A stretch of 64,000 nt of DNA from Pseudomonadota bacterium (lineage in GTDB: Bacteria; Pseudomonadota; Gammaproteobacteria; Burkholderiales; Rhodocyclaceae). The notes below the pieces were generated by a model that saw nothing but the letters and a program-made list of their open reading frames with translations, was not told the origin of the DNA and did no database searches. The stretch is from NCBI GenBank assembly GCA_018241725.1, contig JAFEDI010000045.1:62001-126000 (forward strand), read 5' to 3'. Of this stretch, positions 9,050-19,450 are shown one piece after another; within the stretch, counting starts at the first letter, position 1; every line of letters begins with the position of its first letter. The translations under genes and the position numbers were made by a program.

Positions 9050-10902
9050 CACTCCACTCCCCCCAGATAGGCTTCCAGCACACGCGGGTTCTGCTGCACC
9101 TCGTCGGGCAGGCCTTCGGCGATCTTCTGGCCGAACTCCATCACCACCACGCGATCCACCAGGCCCATCACGAAGTCCATGTCGTGCTCCACGAGCAGGA
9201 TCGCCATGCCTTCGCCGCGCAGCTTGACCAGCAGCTCGCCGAGGGCCTGCTTCTCCTTCAGGCGCAGGCCGGCGGCCGGCTCGTCGAGCAGCAGCAGGCA
9301 GGGGTCGGAAGCCAGCGCCCGGGCGATCTCGAGGATGCGTTGCTGACCGAGGGCGAGACTGCCGGCTTCGGCGTGCATGAAATCGCCGAGGCCGACGCGC
9401 TCGATCTGCCAGGCGGCTTCGCGCAGCAGGCGGGCTTCCTCGTCCCGATCCAGGCGCCAGGCGGCAGGCAACACGCCGCGGCTGCCGCGCAGATGGGCGC
9501 CGAGGGCGACGTTCTCCAGCACCGTCATGCGCGGCAGCAGGCGCACATGCTGGAAGCTGCGGCTCATGCCGAGGCGGGCGATTTCCCGCGAATCGTGGCC
9601 GGCGATGGACTGGCCGCGGAACAGCACCTCGCCGGAGGTCGGCGTATCGACGCCGGACAGCTGGTTGAACATGGTGCTCTTGCCTGCACCGTTGGGGCCG
9701 ATCAGCGCCAGGATCTCGCCGGCCTTCACGTGCAGGTTCATGTCGTTGTTGGCGACGAGGCCGCCGAAGCGCCGGGTCACGTTCTTCGCTTCGAGGATCA
9801 CCTCGCCGGCGGTCGGCATCGGCTTGCGCGGCAGCGGCTCGGCGGCAGCATCCACGTGGCGCACCGTACCGCGGCTCGGCGCCAGGCGGGCGATCAGCGG
9901 CCACAGGCCTTCCCGCGCCCGTTGCAGCACCAGCACCATCAGCAGGCCGAAGATGATCGTCTCGAAGTTGCCGGACGCACCGAGCAGGGTCGGCAGCCAG
10001 TCCTGCAGCCACTGCTTGAGCAGGGTGATCACGCCGGCGCCGACGATGGCGCCCCACACCTGCCCCGCCCCGCCGACCACCGCCATGAACAGGTACTCGA
10101 TGCCCACATGCACGCCGAAGGGCGACGGATTCACAAACCGCTGCAGGTGGGCATACAGCCAGCCGGAGGCGGCGGCATGCAGCGCGGCGATTACGAAGAT
10201 GATCATCCGCGAGCGGGAGGTATTCACGCCCATCGCCTCGGCCATCACCATGCCGCCCTTTAGCGCACGAATTGCCCGCCCTTCACGGGAATCCAGCAGG
10301 TTGCGAGTAGTGAGCGCAGCCACCAGCAGGAAGGCCCAGATCAGGTAGAACAGCTCGCGGCCCTCGTCCAGCACCCAACCGAAAAGGCTGATCGGTGGGA
10401 TGTCGGTCAGGCCGGTGTGTCCGCCCAGGGTCTCCATCGTGCCGAACAGGAAGTACAGGCTGATGCCCCAGGCGATGGTGCCGAGCGGCAGGTAGTGGCC
10501 GGACAGGCGCAGCGTCAGGGAGCCGAGGATCAGCGCCACCGTGGCGGTGAGCAGCAGGCCGACCACCAACGCCGCCCAGGGCGACGACGCCCAAGCCAGC
10601 CAAGCCGGCAGATCCTGGCTGGTGGTGAGCACCGCCGTGGTGTAGGCGCCGAGGCCGACGAAGGCCGCCTGGCCGAAGCTGGTCAGCCCGCCGACGCCGG
10701 TCAGCAACACCAGGCCGAGAGCCACCATCGCCGCGAGGCCGATGTAATTGAGCAGGGTCACGTAGAACTCGGGCAGCACCGCAGGCGCCACCGCCAGCAG
10801 GGCCAGCAACACGAGCGGCAGGCTGAGGGCGAAACGCGCGACCGGGGCCGGAGCGGTAGTGGGCAGCAGCGTCGCGGCTGCATTGCGGACGGGGGCGTTC
10901 AT
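9049..10902 (-). CDS. ABC permease-ATPase fusion (LivM-LivG)
   Basis: 617 residues. Residues about 1-335 form a LivM permease with many hydrophobic helices; about 365-617 form a LivG ATPase with Walker [10 protein letters not shown], the LivG-style signature [12 protein letters not shown], Walker [12 protein letters not shown] and VEHDMDFVM. The two are joined by a short Pro/Arg linker. The fusion is seen in other betaproteobacteria and is not a frameshift artefact, since the frame is continuous. Start overlaps the livH stop by four bases. Confidence 0.92.
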   Translation of the reverse strand: MNAPVRNAAATLLPTTAPAPVARFALSLPLVLLALLAVAPAVLPEFYVTLLNYIGLAAMVALGLVLLTGVGGLTSFGQAAFVGLGAYTTAVLTTSQDLPAWLAWASSPWAALVVGLLLTATVALILGSLTLRLSGHYLPLGTIAWGISLYFLFGTMETLGGHTGLTDIPPISLFGWVLDEGRELFYLIWAFLLVAALTTRNLLDSREGRAIRALKGGMVMAEAMGVNTSRSRMIIFVIAALHAAASGWLYAHLQRFVNPSPFGVHVGIEYLFMAVVGGAGQVWGAIVGAGVITLLKQWLQDWLPTLLGASGNFETIIFGLLMVLVLQRAREGLWPLIARLAPSRGTVRHVDAAAEPLPRKPMPTAGEVILEAKNVTRRFGGLVANNDMNLHVKAGEILALIGPNGAGKSTMFNQLSGVDTPTSGEVLFRGQSIAGHDSREIARLGMSRSFQHVRLLPRMTVLENVALGAHLRGSRGVLPAAWRLDRDEEARLLREAAWQIERVGLGDFMHAEAGSLALGQQRILEIARALASDPCLLLLDEPAAGLRLKEKQALGELLVKLRGEGMAILLVEHDMDFVMGLVDRVVVMEFGQKIAEGLPDEVQQNPRVLEAYLGGVE

Positions 10903-11933
10903 TCTTCTTCCTCCACGTGGTGGCTGGTGAAGGAGCGCCACATCAGCACCGGGATGATCAGCGTGAAAACGAAGACTTCCTTGTAGGCGCTGGCCCAGAA
11001 GGACGAGAAGGACTCCAGTACGCCGACCAGCAGCGCGCCGGCGGCAGCGATGGGATAGCTGGCAAGGCCGCCGATGATGGCTGCGACGAAGCCCTTGAGC
11101 CCGATCAGGAAGCCGGTGTCGTAGTAGATGGTGGTCAGCGGCGTGATCAGGATGCCCGACAGCACGCCGACGAAGGCCGCCAGCAGGAAGGTCAGCTTGC
11201 CCGCGAAGACCGGGGAGAAGCCCATCAGACGCGCCCCGTTGCGGTTGATGGCGGTGGCGCGCAGGGCCTTGCCGTACAGGCTGCGCTCGAAGAACAGCCA
11301 CAGCCCGCCGATCAGCGCCGCCGACACGGCGACCACCCACAATTGCTGGCCGCTGACGGTCAGACTGCCGAGCTCGAACTGGACATCGGAGAAGGCCTGC
11401 GTACGGGCACCTTCCGCGCCGAAGAACAGCAGGCCGAGGCCGACCATCGCCACGTGGATCGCCACCGAGACGATCAGCAGGATCAGCACCGGCGCCTCCG
11501 CCACCGGCTGAAAGGCGAGCCGGTACACCAGCGGCCCCAGCGGCACCAGGATTGCCAGTGTCAGCAGCGCCTGCACGAGCATCGACTGACTCGGCGGCAG
11601 TGCATGCAACAGGGCAGCCAGCGCCAGCGGGTAGCCGAGGCACCAGCCGAAGCTGGCGGCCAGCCCGGCCCGGCTGCCGCCGCGCAGCACTTTCCAGGCA
11701 TCCAGCCCGGCTGCCAGCGCGCCGAGGACGACCAGCAGCCACAGGGTCGCCGGCACCTTCCCTTGCTGCAGCATGGCCATCGTGAGCGCCCCATAGGCCA
11801 CGTACTCGCCCTGGGGAATGAAGATGACGCGGGTCACGGCGAACACCAGTACCAGCGCCAGGGCCAGCAGCGCATACACCGCGCCGGTGGTGATGCCGTC
11901 CTGGGTCAGGATCAGCGCAATGTCCAGTTCCAT
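10899..11933 (-). CDS. livH: ABC transporter permease, LivH type
   Basis: 344 residues, about eight hydrophobic helices. Start chosen at 11933 because of GGAGG five bases upstream; a longer frame adds an unlikely Arg-rich N-terminus. The membrane core ([40 protein letters not shown]) is standard LivH, with a roughly 50-residue insertion after the first helices ([11 protein letters not shown] region). First gene of the long catabolic operon. Confidence 0.9.
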   Translation of the reverse strand: MELDIALILTQDGITTGAVYALLALALVLVFAVTRVIFIPQGEYVAYGALTMAMLQQGKVPATLWLLVVLGALAAGLDAWKVLRGGSRAGLAASFGWCLGYPLALAALLHALPPSQSMLVQALLTLAILVPLGPLVYRLAFQPVAEAPVLILLIVSVAIHVAMVGLGLLFFGAEGARTQAFSDVQFELGSLTVSGQQLWVVAVSAALIGGLWLFFERSLYGKALRATAINRNGARLMGFSPVFAGKLTFLLAAFVGVLSGILITPLTTIYYDTGFLIGLKGFVAAIIGGLASYPIAAAGALLVGVLESFSSFWASAYKEVFVFTLIIPVLMWRSFTSHHVEEEE

Positions 11934-12131
11934 CAAAGCCTCCCCGACCTGCCGGCGCCGCGGACCATGCCGCGCGACGCCCGACCCCGCAGGGGAACCG
12001 ATGAAACCGGAGCTTGAGAGCTCGGTCTCGGGCACATCTGTTGTCTCCTCACATTCCTGTAAGTGGAACCGGACGGCGGCTTGTGCCGCTCTTTTCCGGT
12101 GGGCGCTGCCTTATGCCTGCAGCGTGATGCC

Positions 12132-12160
12132 ACTCTAACGTCGACTAACTACCGTGTCAA
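12132..12160 (-). promoter_or_regulatory. probable sigma70 promoter of the liv/phenylpropanoid operon
   Basis: On the minus strand a perfect -35 box TTGACA (12160-12155) is followed by a 17-bp spacer and TAGAGT (12137-12132, four of six). It would leave a leader of about 190 bases before livH. The spacer contains TAGTTA, which matches half of the palindrome just upstream. Confidence 0.6.
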
Positions 12161-12169
12161 ACACTTGGG

Positions 12170-12183
12170 TAACTAATTAGTTA
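12170..12183. promoter_or_regulatory. 14-bp palindrome, probable TetR operator
   Basis: TAACTAATTAGTTA is a perfect palindrome placed just upstream of the livH -35 box and about 85 bases before the divergent TetR gene; a related half-site (TAACTA, 12146-12151) lies inside the promoter spacer. The position fits an operator controlling both directions. The rest of the 11934-12265 intergenic region shows nothing further. Confidence 0.55.
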
Positions 12184-12265
12184 AAATTTCGGTGACGGGG
12201 AAATCCGCCCGCGGCAGCTCTGCCGGCGGCTGGTTTAGACTGATGGGGACAGGAAAGGCAGGATC

Positions 12266-13213
12266 ATGGCAACACAGCAGGCAACACCCACTGCGCCCGC
12301 GCAGGACAGCGAAACAGCAATTCTCGAACTGGCGCGCAGCGAACCCGAACTCGGGCAGGCGGCCGTCGCCCGGCGGCTGCAGGAACAGGGTTACCGCATA
12401 TCCCCGTCGGGGGTGCGCTACATCTGGCAGAAGCACGACCTGGAAACCACCGTGAAGCGCCTCAACGCGCTGGCCGCGGACTCGGCCAAAGGCATGGAGG
12501 CGCTGACCGACAGCCAGCGCGAACTGCTCGAACGCAACTCCGTCACTGCCCGCCTGCTCCATCCCGGCGGAGACGGAGGCACGACGGCAGACGAACCCCT
12601 GGAACGCAGCGAGATCATCATCAACGCGGCGGCCGAGCTGTTCAGCACAGCCGGTTATGACCGTACCTCGATCCGCGACATTGCCAGCCGCGTCGGACTG
12701 CTGCCAGGCTCGATCTATCACCACTTCCCGTCGAAGGAAGAGCTCTACATCGCCGTTCACCGGGAAGGCTTCCGCCGCGTGCTGAAGCGTGCCAAGGCAG
12801 CCGGCGAGGGGATCACCGATCCATGGGAACGCCTGCGGCGCGCCTGCGAAGTGCACGTGCACGGGATGACCGACGGCTCGCCGGTGGACCGCATCACCGG
12901 CACCAACCTGGCCCTCATCGGCAATGAAAGCCTCCAGGCGCGCATCCAGCCCTTCCGCGACGAATACGAGTTGGTCTTCCGCGAACTGATCGACGCCCTG
13001 CCCCTGCGCCCCGGCGTCGACCCCAGCCTGCTGCGCCTGACCCTGCTGGGCAGCATGAACTGGGTCTACCTGTGGTACCGACCGGGGCAACGCACTCCAG
13101 CCCAGATCGCGTCGGCGATGCTCGACATGATCCGCGACGGCGTGGCGCCCCTCGCACCGCAGGACGGCCCGGAGCACGTCGGGCCGGAAATTACTCACGA
13201 CGGACACGTATAA
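12266..13213 (+). CDS. TetR-family regulator with extra N-terminal helix-turn-helix
   Basis: 315 residues, longer than the usual 200 or so. Residues about 15-60 look like a separate helix-turn-helix (LGQAAVARRLQEQGYRISPS), and residues about 112-160 are a canonical TetR DNA-binding domain (AAELFSTAGYDRTSIRDIAS, GSIYHHFPSKEEL). The remainder is a ligand-binding helical domain. It is transcribed away from livH across a shared regulatory region with a perfect palindrome, so it very likely represses or activates the catabolic operon; a CoA ester would be a sensible effector (inference). Confidence 0.85.
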   Translation: MATQQATPTAPAQDSETAILELARSEPELGQAAVARRLQEQGYRISPSGVRYIWQKHDLETTVKRLNALAADSAKGMEALTDSQRELLERNSVTARLLHPGGDGGTTADEPLERSEIIINAAAELFSTAGYDRTSIRDIASRVGLLPGSIYHHFPSKEELYIAVHREGFRRVLKRAKAAGEGITDPWERLRRACEVHVHGMTDGSPVDRITGTNLALIGNESLQARIQPFRDEYELVFRELIDALPLRPGVDPSLLRLTLLGSMNWVYLWYRPGQRTPAQIASAMLDMIRDGVAPLAPQDGPEHVGPEITHDGHV

Positions 13214-13333
13214 CTTAAGGCATAGAAATAGAGCCTATTTATAATCAGGGGCCGAACTCCGACGCCCTGACTCCGTGCCAGCCGCCCCTTCCCATTCGAT
13301 GCCCCGCCCAGTGCCCGGCGCCCGGAGTGCCCC

Positions 13334-15988
13334 GTGCTGAATCTCCGTATCCCGCGTCTGCGGGCCAGACGCTTGCCGATACTCGCATGGCTCACGCTGG
13401 CGCTGGCCTCCGGGGCGGTCGGCATCTATTGGTGGCGCGTGGAAGCCTTCTACGAGCAGTTGCATGATGAGGCACTGGCGCAGATCAACCTGCGTGCGGT
13501 CGAACTCGCGGACTCCGTCGCCGCCCATACGGAAACCACCATCCGCAGCGTCGATCTGGCGCTGCGCCACCTGCGCGATGAATACGCGGCCGGGCGCGAC
13601 ATCGACGAAACCATCCGGACGATTCGCGAGAGCTTCCCCCCTAACGCCATCGTGCAGGTGGCCGTGATCGCCCCCGACGGCTACCTCCGGAAAACCAGCG
13701 TCGGCCGCTCCGAACGGACCTACCTGGGCGACCGGGAACACTTCCGCGCCCACCTGGATACGCCGGACGATCGCCTGTTCATCAGCCACCCGGTCCTGGG
13801 CCGCGCTTCGGGGGTGTGGTCCATCCAGTTCACCCGCCCCATCCGCCACAACGGCGAATTCGCCGGTGTCATGGTCCTGTCGCTCGCCCCCCAGTACCTC
13901 GCAGACGGCCATCAGCAGATCGAACAGAGCGGCCTCAATGTGGTCTCCCTGTTCCGTACCGACGGCAGCTATCTTGTCCGCACCCCACGACTGCTCGAGG
14001 CGATGGGAAAGCGCCTGCCAGCCGACCGCCCCTTCCTCCGTAGCGACGCGCCGGCACAGGGCACTTTCCGGACGACGGCCGCCTTCGACACGATCGCCCG
14101 CACCTATGCCTGGCATCGCCTGAACAACTACCCGGTAGTCGTCAATGTAGGCCTCGACGAGAATGTGTCGCTGGCACGCCTGCATGCCGACATCGACCGC
14201 TCCCATTTCCGGACCGCTATTGGCAGCGCCATCGTCCTGCTGCTGGCAGGAGTCGTCTCACACCTGCTCCACCGCGCGGCCCGCCAGCAAGAAGCCCTGG
14301 TGGCCAGCGAGCGGCGCCATCGTTCTTTTTTCGAGAAGAACGCGTCGGTCAAGCTGGTCATCGACCCGCAGGACGGCCGCATCGTCGACGCCAACCCGGC
14401 TGCCATACGCTATTACGGCTACCCGCGGGAAACCCTGCTCGAATTGCGCATGAGCGATCTCGACCGGCTGGCGCCGGAGCAGGATCGCCTCGCGATGCTC
14501 CGGGCCCTGCGCGAGGAGCGCACCTTCTTCACCGCCCGCCATCGCCTGGCAAACGGCAGCGCACGGGACGTGGAGGTGTATTCGGGGCCGGTGGACATGG
14601 ACGGCGGGACGATGCTGTACGCCATCGTCCATGACGTCACGGCCCGCCGCGAACTGGAGTGTCGCCTCGCCGAGAGCGAGGATCTGCATCGCAACCTGTT
14701 CATGACGGTCGCCGACGGCATCACCGTCATGAGCCGCGACGGCAACGTCGCGGCATGGAACGAGGCAGCCCTCGCCATCCTCGGCGTTAACGCGGTGGAC
14801 ATACGCTCGCGCGGCTACCAGATGTACGACGCGGCCGGCACCCCATTGGCGCTCACCGACTATCCATCGTCGCGCGCAGCCCGCGGCGAGTTCGTCGACC
14901 ATCAGCTTTACAGTGTGCAGCACCTGGACGGCAAGCGCGTGTGGATCACCGTCAGCAGCCGCCCGCTGCATGTCGGCAGTGCCACGCAGGGGGCCGCGGC
15001 GGTGCTCTCCTTCTCCGACATCACCAAGCTGGTTGATGCCGAAGAGTCGCTGCGCGTGGCCGAATCCGTTTTCGAGGTAGCCGGTGAAGGCATCGTCGTT
15101 ACCGACGCGGAAAACCGCATCATCGCGGTGAACCCGGCCTTTACAGTCCTCACCGGTTACACGCAGGCCGAGGTGGTCGGCAAGCGGCCGTCCGTACTCG
15201 CCTCAGGCATCCATGACGAAGCCTTCTACACCAGCCTGTGGCAACACCTCGAACGGGACGGGCGCTGGGAGGGCGAGATCAGCAATCGCCGCAAGGATGG
15301 TCGCCTTTACATCTCGTGGCTACGCATCAACGTCGTACCGGAACGGCTCGGCCACGGCAAACGCTACGTCGGCCTGTTCAGCGACGTCACCGACCGCAAA
15401 CGCGAGGCCGACGCGGTGTGGCGCCAGGCCAACTTCGACCCACTCACCGGCCTGGCCAACCGCAAGCGCCTCGAGGACCGCCTGCAGCAGGCTATCGCCC
15501 GCGCACACCGCAACCAGACATCTGTGGCGGTACTGTTCATTGATCTGGACCGCTTCAAGCCGATCAACGATGAATACGGACATGCAGCCGGCGACGAACT
15601 GCTGCGCCAGGTCGCCCGCCGCCTGGAGAACTGCCTGCGGGACGAAGACACCGTGGCTCGTCTGGGCGGAGACGAATTCATCGCCGTGTTGCCCGATCTG
15701 CAGATTACGGACATTCCCGGCCGTGTGGCCGAAAAGATCGTCTCGGTGCTGAACGAGCCCCATCGCCTGGGCACGCATGTCGTCGATGTCTCATGCAGCA
15801 TAGGGCTCAGCCTCTTCCCCACTGACGGCGACACCCCCGACAAGCTGATCGCCGCCGCCGATGCCGCGATGTACAGCGCCAAGCAGGCCGGACGCGGAAC
15901 CTGGCAGGTGACCCAGGCCCGCCCTGCTGCCACTCCCGCAGTGATCAAGGCACTGGGGTCGGACGACTCACCGGCAGCACGACGGTAA
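13334..15988 (+). CDS. membrane diguanylate cyclase (cache, three PAS, GGDEF)
   Basis: 884 residues, GTG start with GGAG six bases upstream. First membrane helix at about 13-30, a periplasmic double-cache-like sensor to about 290, second helix at about 293-312, then three PAS domains (roughly 330-440, 445-560, 570-690) and a GGDEF domain. The active motif GGDEF is intact, and RDED five residues before it is a complete inhibitory I-site, so product feedback is expected. No EAL domain follows. It makes cyclic di-GMP in response to an extracellular ligand and probably a redox or aromatic PAS signal. Its 3' end overlaps the convergent kinase gene by 44 bases. Confidence 0.93.
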   Translation: MLNLRIPRLRARRLPILAWLTLALASGAVGIYWWRVEAFYEQLHDEALAQINLRAVELADSVAAHTETTIRSVDLALRHLRDEYAAGRDIDETIRTIRESFPPNAIVQVAVIAPDGYLRKTSVGRSERTYLGDREHFRAHLDTPDDRLFISHPVLGRASGVWSIQFTRPIRHNGEFAGVMVLSLAPQYLADGHQQIEQSGLNVVSLFRTDGSYLVRTPRLLEAMGKRLPADRPFLRSDAPAQGTFRTTAAFDTIARTYAWHRLNNYPVVVNVGLDENVSLARLHADIDRSHFRTAIGSAIVLLLAGVVSHLLHRAARQQEALVASERRHRSFFEKNASVKLVIDPQDGRIVDANPAAIRYYGYPRETLLELRMSDLDRLAPEQDRLAMLRALREERTFFTARHRLANGSARDVEVYSGPVDMDGGTMLYAIVHDVTARRELECRLAESEDLHRNLFMTVADGITVMSRDGNVAAWNEAALAILGVNAVDIRSRGYQMYDAAGTPLALTDYPSSRAARGEFVDHQLYSVQHLDGKRVWITVSSRPLHVGSATQGAAAVLSFSDITKLVDAEESLRVAESVFEVAGEGIVVTDAENRIIAVNPAFTVLTGYTQAEVVGKRPSVLASGIHDEAFYTSLWQHLERDGRWEGEISNRRKDGRLYISWLRINVVPERLGHGKRYVGLFSDVTDRKREADAVWRQANFDPLTGLANRKRLEDRLQQAIARAHRNQTSVAVLFIDLDRFKPINDEYGHAAGDELLRQVARRLENCLRDEDTVARLGGDEFIAVLPDLQITDIPGRVAEKIVSVLNEPHRLGTHVVDVSCSIGLSLFPTDGDTPDKLIAAADAAMYSAKQAGRGTWQVTQARPAATPAVIKALGSDDSPAARR

Positions 15989-17093
15989 AGGTGGAACCAC
16001 AGCCCGGCGTGCTGTCGACCTCAATGCGCCCGGCATGGCGCTCGACGATTCCGTAGCACAAGGACAGACCGAGGCCGGTCCCCTTGCCCACCGGCTTGGT
16101 GGTGAAGAAGGGGTCGAAGATCCGGGCCCGGATCTCGGGGGCGATACCGGCACCGGTATCGCTGATGGCAACCCGCACCGTGTCGCCATCGACATAGGTC
16201 TTGATGGTGATCGTGCCGTGGGTCGCGATGGCCTGGGCTGCATTGACCAGCAGATTCATGAACACCTGGTTGAGCTGGGACGGCAGACACTCCACCAACG
16301 GTAGTTCTCCGTAGTCGCGCACCACGTCGGCCTTGTACTTGATCTCGTTGCGGACCACGTTGAGGGTGCTGTCGATACAACCATGGAGATTGGTCCACTC
16401 CCGAACACTCTCCCCGGCCCGCGAGAAATCGCGCAGATCCTGCACGATCACGCGGACCCGCTCAGTGCCCTCCAGCGACTCCTCGATCAGCGGCGCCATA
16501 TCCTCGCGCAAGAAGTCGATGTCCGCCGCACGTCGGGCCTGCTGCAGGCGGGCCGCCACCTCCGGATCCATCTGCAGACGCGCGTCACAGGATTCATAGA
16601 CCGCCAGCACGTCCAGCAGCTTGGCGGCGTAATCCTTGAGGGTGCCGAGATTGGAATTGACGAAGCAGATCGGATTGTTGATCTCATGGGCCACGCCCGC
16701 CGCCAACTGGCCGATGGAAGCCAGCTTTTCCGACTGCAGCAACTGGCCATGGGCATCCTCGAGCTGACGGATCAGCACCTTCTGCTCCTCCTTCTCACCC
16801 TCCAGCGCCGCCTGGGTCAGCTTGTGCTCCTCGATCTCCCGCTCCATGCGCGCCTTGGCCTGCTGCAGTTCCCGATTCATCGCCTCGTTCTTGCGCAAGG
16901 CGATCTCGAGCTCCTGCGTTCGCCGGCGGACCTGCTGCTCGAGCAGCAAGGTGTTCTGGAACATGCCGAAGCTGGTGGTCTGGGAGTTCATGGACTGCTC
17001 GGCACGCTTGATCAGTGCGGCCACCACCTTGTTGAGACGGACGACCTCCGCCTTCAGGGCGTCTTCCCCTTGCAGCTCGACAGGCTCAGTCAT
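15945..17093 (-). CDS. soluble sensor histidine kinase
   Basis: 382 residues, no membrane helix. A long coiled coil (about 15-130) precedes the H-box [12 protein letters not shown], an N-box ([12 protein letters not shown]), DTGAGI and the ATP lid [10 protein letters not shown]. It belongs to the class often paired with input proteins supplied in trans. ATG at 17093 has GGGAG seven bases upstream and overlaps the FIST gene stop by eight bases, so the FIST protein is its probable sensor partner. No response regulator is adjacent. Confidence 0.88.
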   Translation of the reverse strand: MTEPVELQGEDALKAEVVRLNKVVAALIKRAEQSMNSQTTSFGMFQNTLLLEQQVRRRTQELEIALRKNEAMNRELQQAKARMEREIEEHKLTQAALEGEKEEQKVLIRQLEDAHGQLLQSEKLASIGQLAAGVAHEINNPICFVNSNLGTLKDYAAKLLDVLAVYESCDARLQMDPEVAARLQQARRAADIDFLREDMAPLIEESLEGTERVRVIVQDLRDFSRAGESVREWTNLHGCIDSTLNVVRNEIKYKADVVRDYGELPLVECLPSQLNQVFMNLLVNAAQAIATHGTITIKTYVDGDTVRVAISDTGAGIAPEIRARIFDPFFTTKPVGKGTGLGLSLCYGIVERHAGRIEVDSTPGCGSTFTVVLPVSRPTPVP

Positions 17094-18234
17094 GGCCAAG
17101 CTCCCGATATTCGCCAATCGCCAACCCGGTCAGGGTTTGATTCACATGCACCCCCCAGAACTGCTCGCCATATGTACAAAACCCGACGCTGTTCGCCCGT
17201 CGGTAAATCTCATCCACCGCTGACTTGAGCCCGCGCTGCCCCATTTCGAGGTTGCGCAGCGCGCAATCGAAGCCGAGGGTCAGCTGGGGTTCTCCCAATG
17301 CGTCGCGAATACCCTGGAAGGTCTCCCGCACATCGGCCAGCAGATCGGTGGCACGCGCCACACGAAAGACCAGCCCCTCCTCGATCGCGCAGTAGAACGT
17401 CAGGCTGCCGTCCGGATTGACGCTGCGGATCGAACGCACATAGTCCGAGCCGTTGATGACCACCACCACCGGGACGGCCGCAAAGGCATCGGGACGCAGG
17501 TCTTTCACACTGACACCGGCAATCCGCGCATACTCGCTGGCCGCTGGCAGGCCGTTGATCTCCCTGACGATCCGTTGCCCCGCATCGGCGGCCGTGACCA
17601 CCAGACGCTCATCCAGACACTCGAAATGCTGGGTCTTGAACACATGGACGGGGCAATCGGTGTGGGCCACCACCAACGCTGCAGCATCCTCGTGAAAGGC
17701 GCCATCGAAATAAACCTGCGTCCTCGCAAAGCGCAGATCGTCTCCGGCCGAGCCACCCACCAGCGGCAGATTGCCGATGCCATCCTGGAAGGCCCGCGCA
17801 ACTAACTCCTCGCGCACCGACAACCCATCAACCAGCATCAGCGCAAAGCCGTTGCGTCGGGCATCATGGACCTCCAGTTCGTCGTACAAGGCATAGGCAA
17901 AGCGCCGCCCCGCATCCAGGTCGAAATCGGCAAGGCCGCTCAGCAAGCCCGCCTGCACGGAGAAGTGCGCACCGGCAAAACTCGCACCGGAAAGACTCCA
18001 GTCCCGGTATCCCACCGGACCGATCTCTCCCGCGGTCGTGCAGCCCACCACGGTGACGCCCGGGAAACAGGCGCACATCTCCGACGCCAGCACATCCAGA
18101 TCGTAGTGGCTCGAACAGAAGAAGATCACGGCAGACATGTCCGGCTGCACGACACCGGCGTGAAACTCACGCACGGCTGCAGCGGCATCGACAGCACAGG
18201 ACTGGGCAGAACGACAGGCGTGAACGACGTCCAT
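17086..18234 (-). CDS. FIST-domain sensor protein
   Basis: 382 residues. An N-terminal FIST domain (FCSSHYDLDVLASEM, VVGCTTAGEIGPVGY, GGSAGDDLRFART) and a C-terminal FIST_C domain ending in GEQFWGVHVNQTLTGLAIGE are recognisable. FIST proteins bind small ligands, probably amino-acid-like molecules, and feed kinases or cyclases. Start at 18234 follows GAGAG; the longer frame upstream is not needed. Translation is coupled to the kinase downstream. Confidence 0.85.
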   Translation of the reverse strand: MDVVHACRSAQSCAVDAAAAVREFHAGVVQPDMSAVIFFCSSHYDLDVLASEMCACFPGVTVVGCTTAGEIGPVGYRDWSLSGASFAGAHFSVQAGLLSGLADFDLDAGRRFAYALYDELEVHDARRNGFALMLVDGLSVREELVARAFQDGIGNLPLVGGSAGDDLRFARTQVYFDGAFHEDAAALVVAHTDCPVHVFKTQHFECLDERLVVTAADAGQRIVREINGLPAASEYARIAGVSVKDLRPDAFAAVPVVVVINGSDYVRSIRSVNPDGSLTFYCAIEEGLVFRVARATDLLADVRETFQGIRDALGEPQLTLGFDCALRNLEMGQRGLKSAVDEIYRRANSVGFCTYGEQFWGVHVNQTLTGLAIGEYRELGHD

Positions 18235-18391
18235 GAGGGCTCTCTCTCGACGGTGCGGGGCCTCGATTCCCCGTCGCAGCACTCTGCCGAAAACAGCGGG
18301 TCTTGGGAAGGGCGTATTACGCGCACCCCGCTGCAGTCGCGAACCGCCACACTGGGCGATAATCGACCCATCCCGCAGCCAACATCACCCC

Positions 18392-19273
18392 ATGATCGCC
18401 CGCAAATACCTCTACCTCATCGCCCTCGCCCGGGAACGGCACTTCGGCCGCGCCGCCGAAGCCTGCCACGTGTCGACGTCTACGTTGTCGGCCGCCATCC
18501 GCGACATGGAGCATGAGTTGGGCGTCACCATTGTCGAGCGGGGACAGCAATTCTCCGGACTGACGACGGAGGGCGAACGGGTGCTCGAATGTGCACGCCA
18601 GATGGCCGCCCGGGCCGAAGGGCTGCGCCAGGAACTCGCCCAGCTACAGGACGGCCTGTCGGGCAAGCTCCGGCTGGGCGTCATTCCCACCGCCCTCACC
18701 GCTGTCGCCGCCCTCATCGCCCCCTTTGCGCGCCACCACCCGCATGTGGACATCGAAGTGCTGTCCATGAGCACCCAGCAGATCCTCATCGGGCTGCGCA
18801 GTTTCGAACTGCATGGGGGCATCACCTACCTGGAAGCGGCGACCGGCGACCTGTCGGCCACGCCGCTATGGTGCGAGAACCACGTGCTGATCACGCCCGC
18901 CGATGGCCCCTTTGAAGGTCGCGAATGGGTGACCTGGCAGGAGGCCGCCGAATTGCCCCTGTGCCTGCTGCCCCCAAACATGCACAACCGCCAGACCATC
19001 GACGGCGTCTTCGCGACCATCGGCCACAAGCCGCGGCCGACGCTGGAGACGGACTCCATCGTCAGCATCCTGGCCCACGTGGGCGCCGGCCACTGGTCGA
19101 GCATCGTGCCACGCGCCGTGCTCGATCTGATCGGTGTCCCCAACGGCATCCGTGCCTACGATCTGCGCGAACCGGTCGTGGAATGGGCCACCGGCCTTCT
19201 CCTGCTCAACCACCAGCCGCGCTCGCCGATGGCCGAGGCATTGCTCGTCGAAGCGCTACGATTGGGAGAATAG
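18392..19273 (+). CDS. LysR-family transcriptional regulator
   Basis: 293 residues. N-terminal winged helix (ARERHFGRAAEACHVSTSTL, IVERGQQFSGLTTEGERVL) and a periplasmic-binding-like effector domain (LRLGVIPTALTAVAAL). The VERGQ.F..LT.EG signature groups it with LysR regulators often found by formate dehydrogenase genes, but none is present here. Start at 18392 is the ATG directly before the helix-turn-helix. It is divergent from the FIST gene (157-bp gap) and its target is unknown. Confidence 0.85.
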   Translation: MIARKYLYLIALARERHFGRAAEACHVSTSTLSAAIRDMEHELGVTIVERGQQFSGLTTEGERVLECARQMAARAEGLRQELAQLQDGLSGKLRLGVIPTALTAVAALIAPFARHHPHVDIEVLSMSTQQILIGLRSFELHGGITYLEAATGDLSATPLWCENHVLITPADGPFEGREWVTWQEAAELPLCLLPPNMHNRQTIDGVFATIGHKPRPTLETDSIVSILAHVGAGHWSSIVPRAVLDLIGVPNGIRAYDLREPVVEWATGLLLLNHQPRSPMAEALLVEALRLGE

Positions 19274-19450
19274 ACGCCCGGGGCAGATGGCGGCTTTTTT
19301 TTCCAGGAGGGCGTGGTCGATGAGAGACCGGTTTCCAAACACCCTCGTCACCCCTTCGTCCATCCACTTGTCCGAACGGCACCAGACAGCATCGGATTGT
19401 GCTTGTCGAGCCGGCTGGCCAAATAGTGGTGCCAATCTTTAGCCAGGCGA

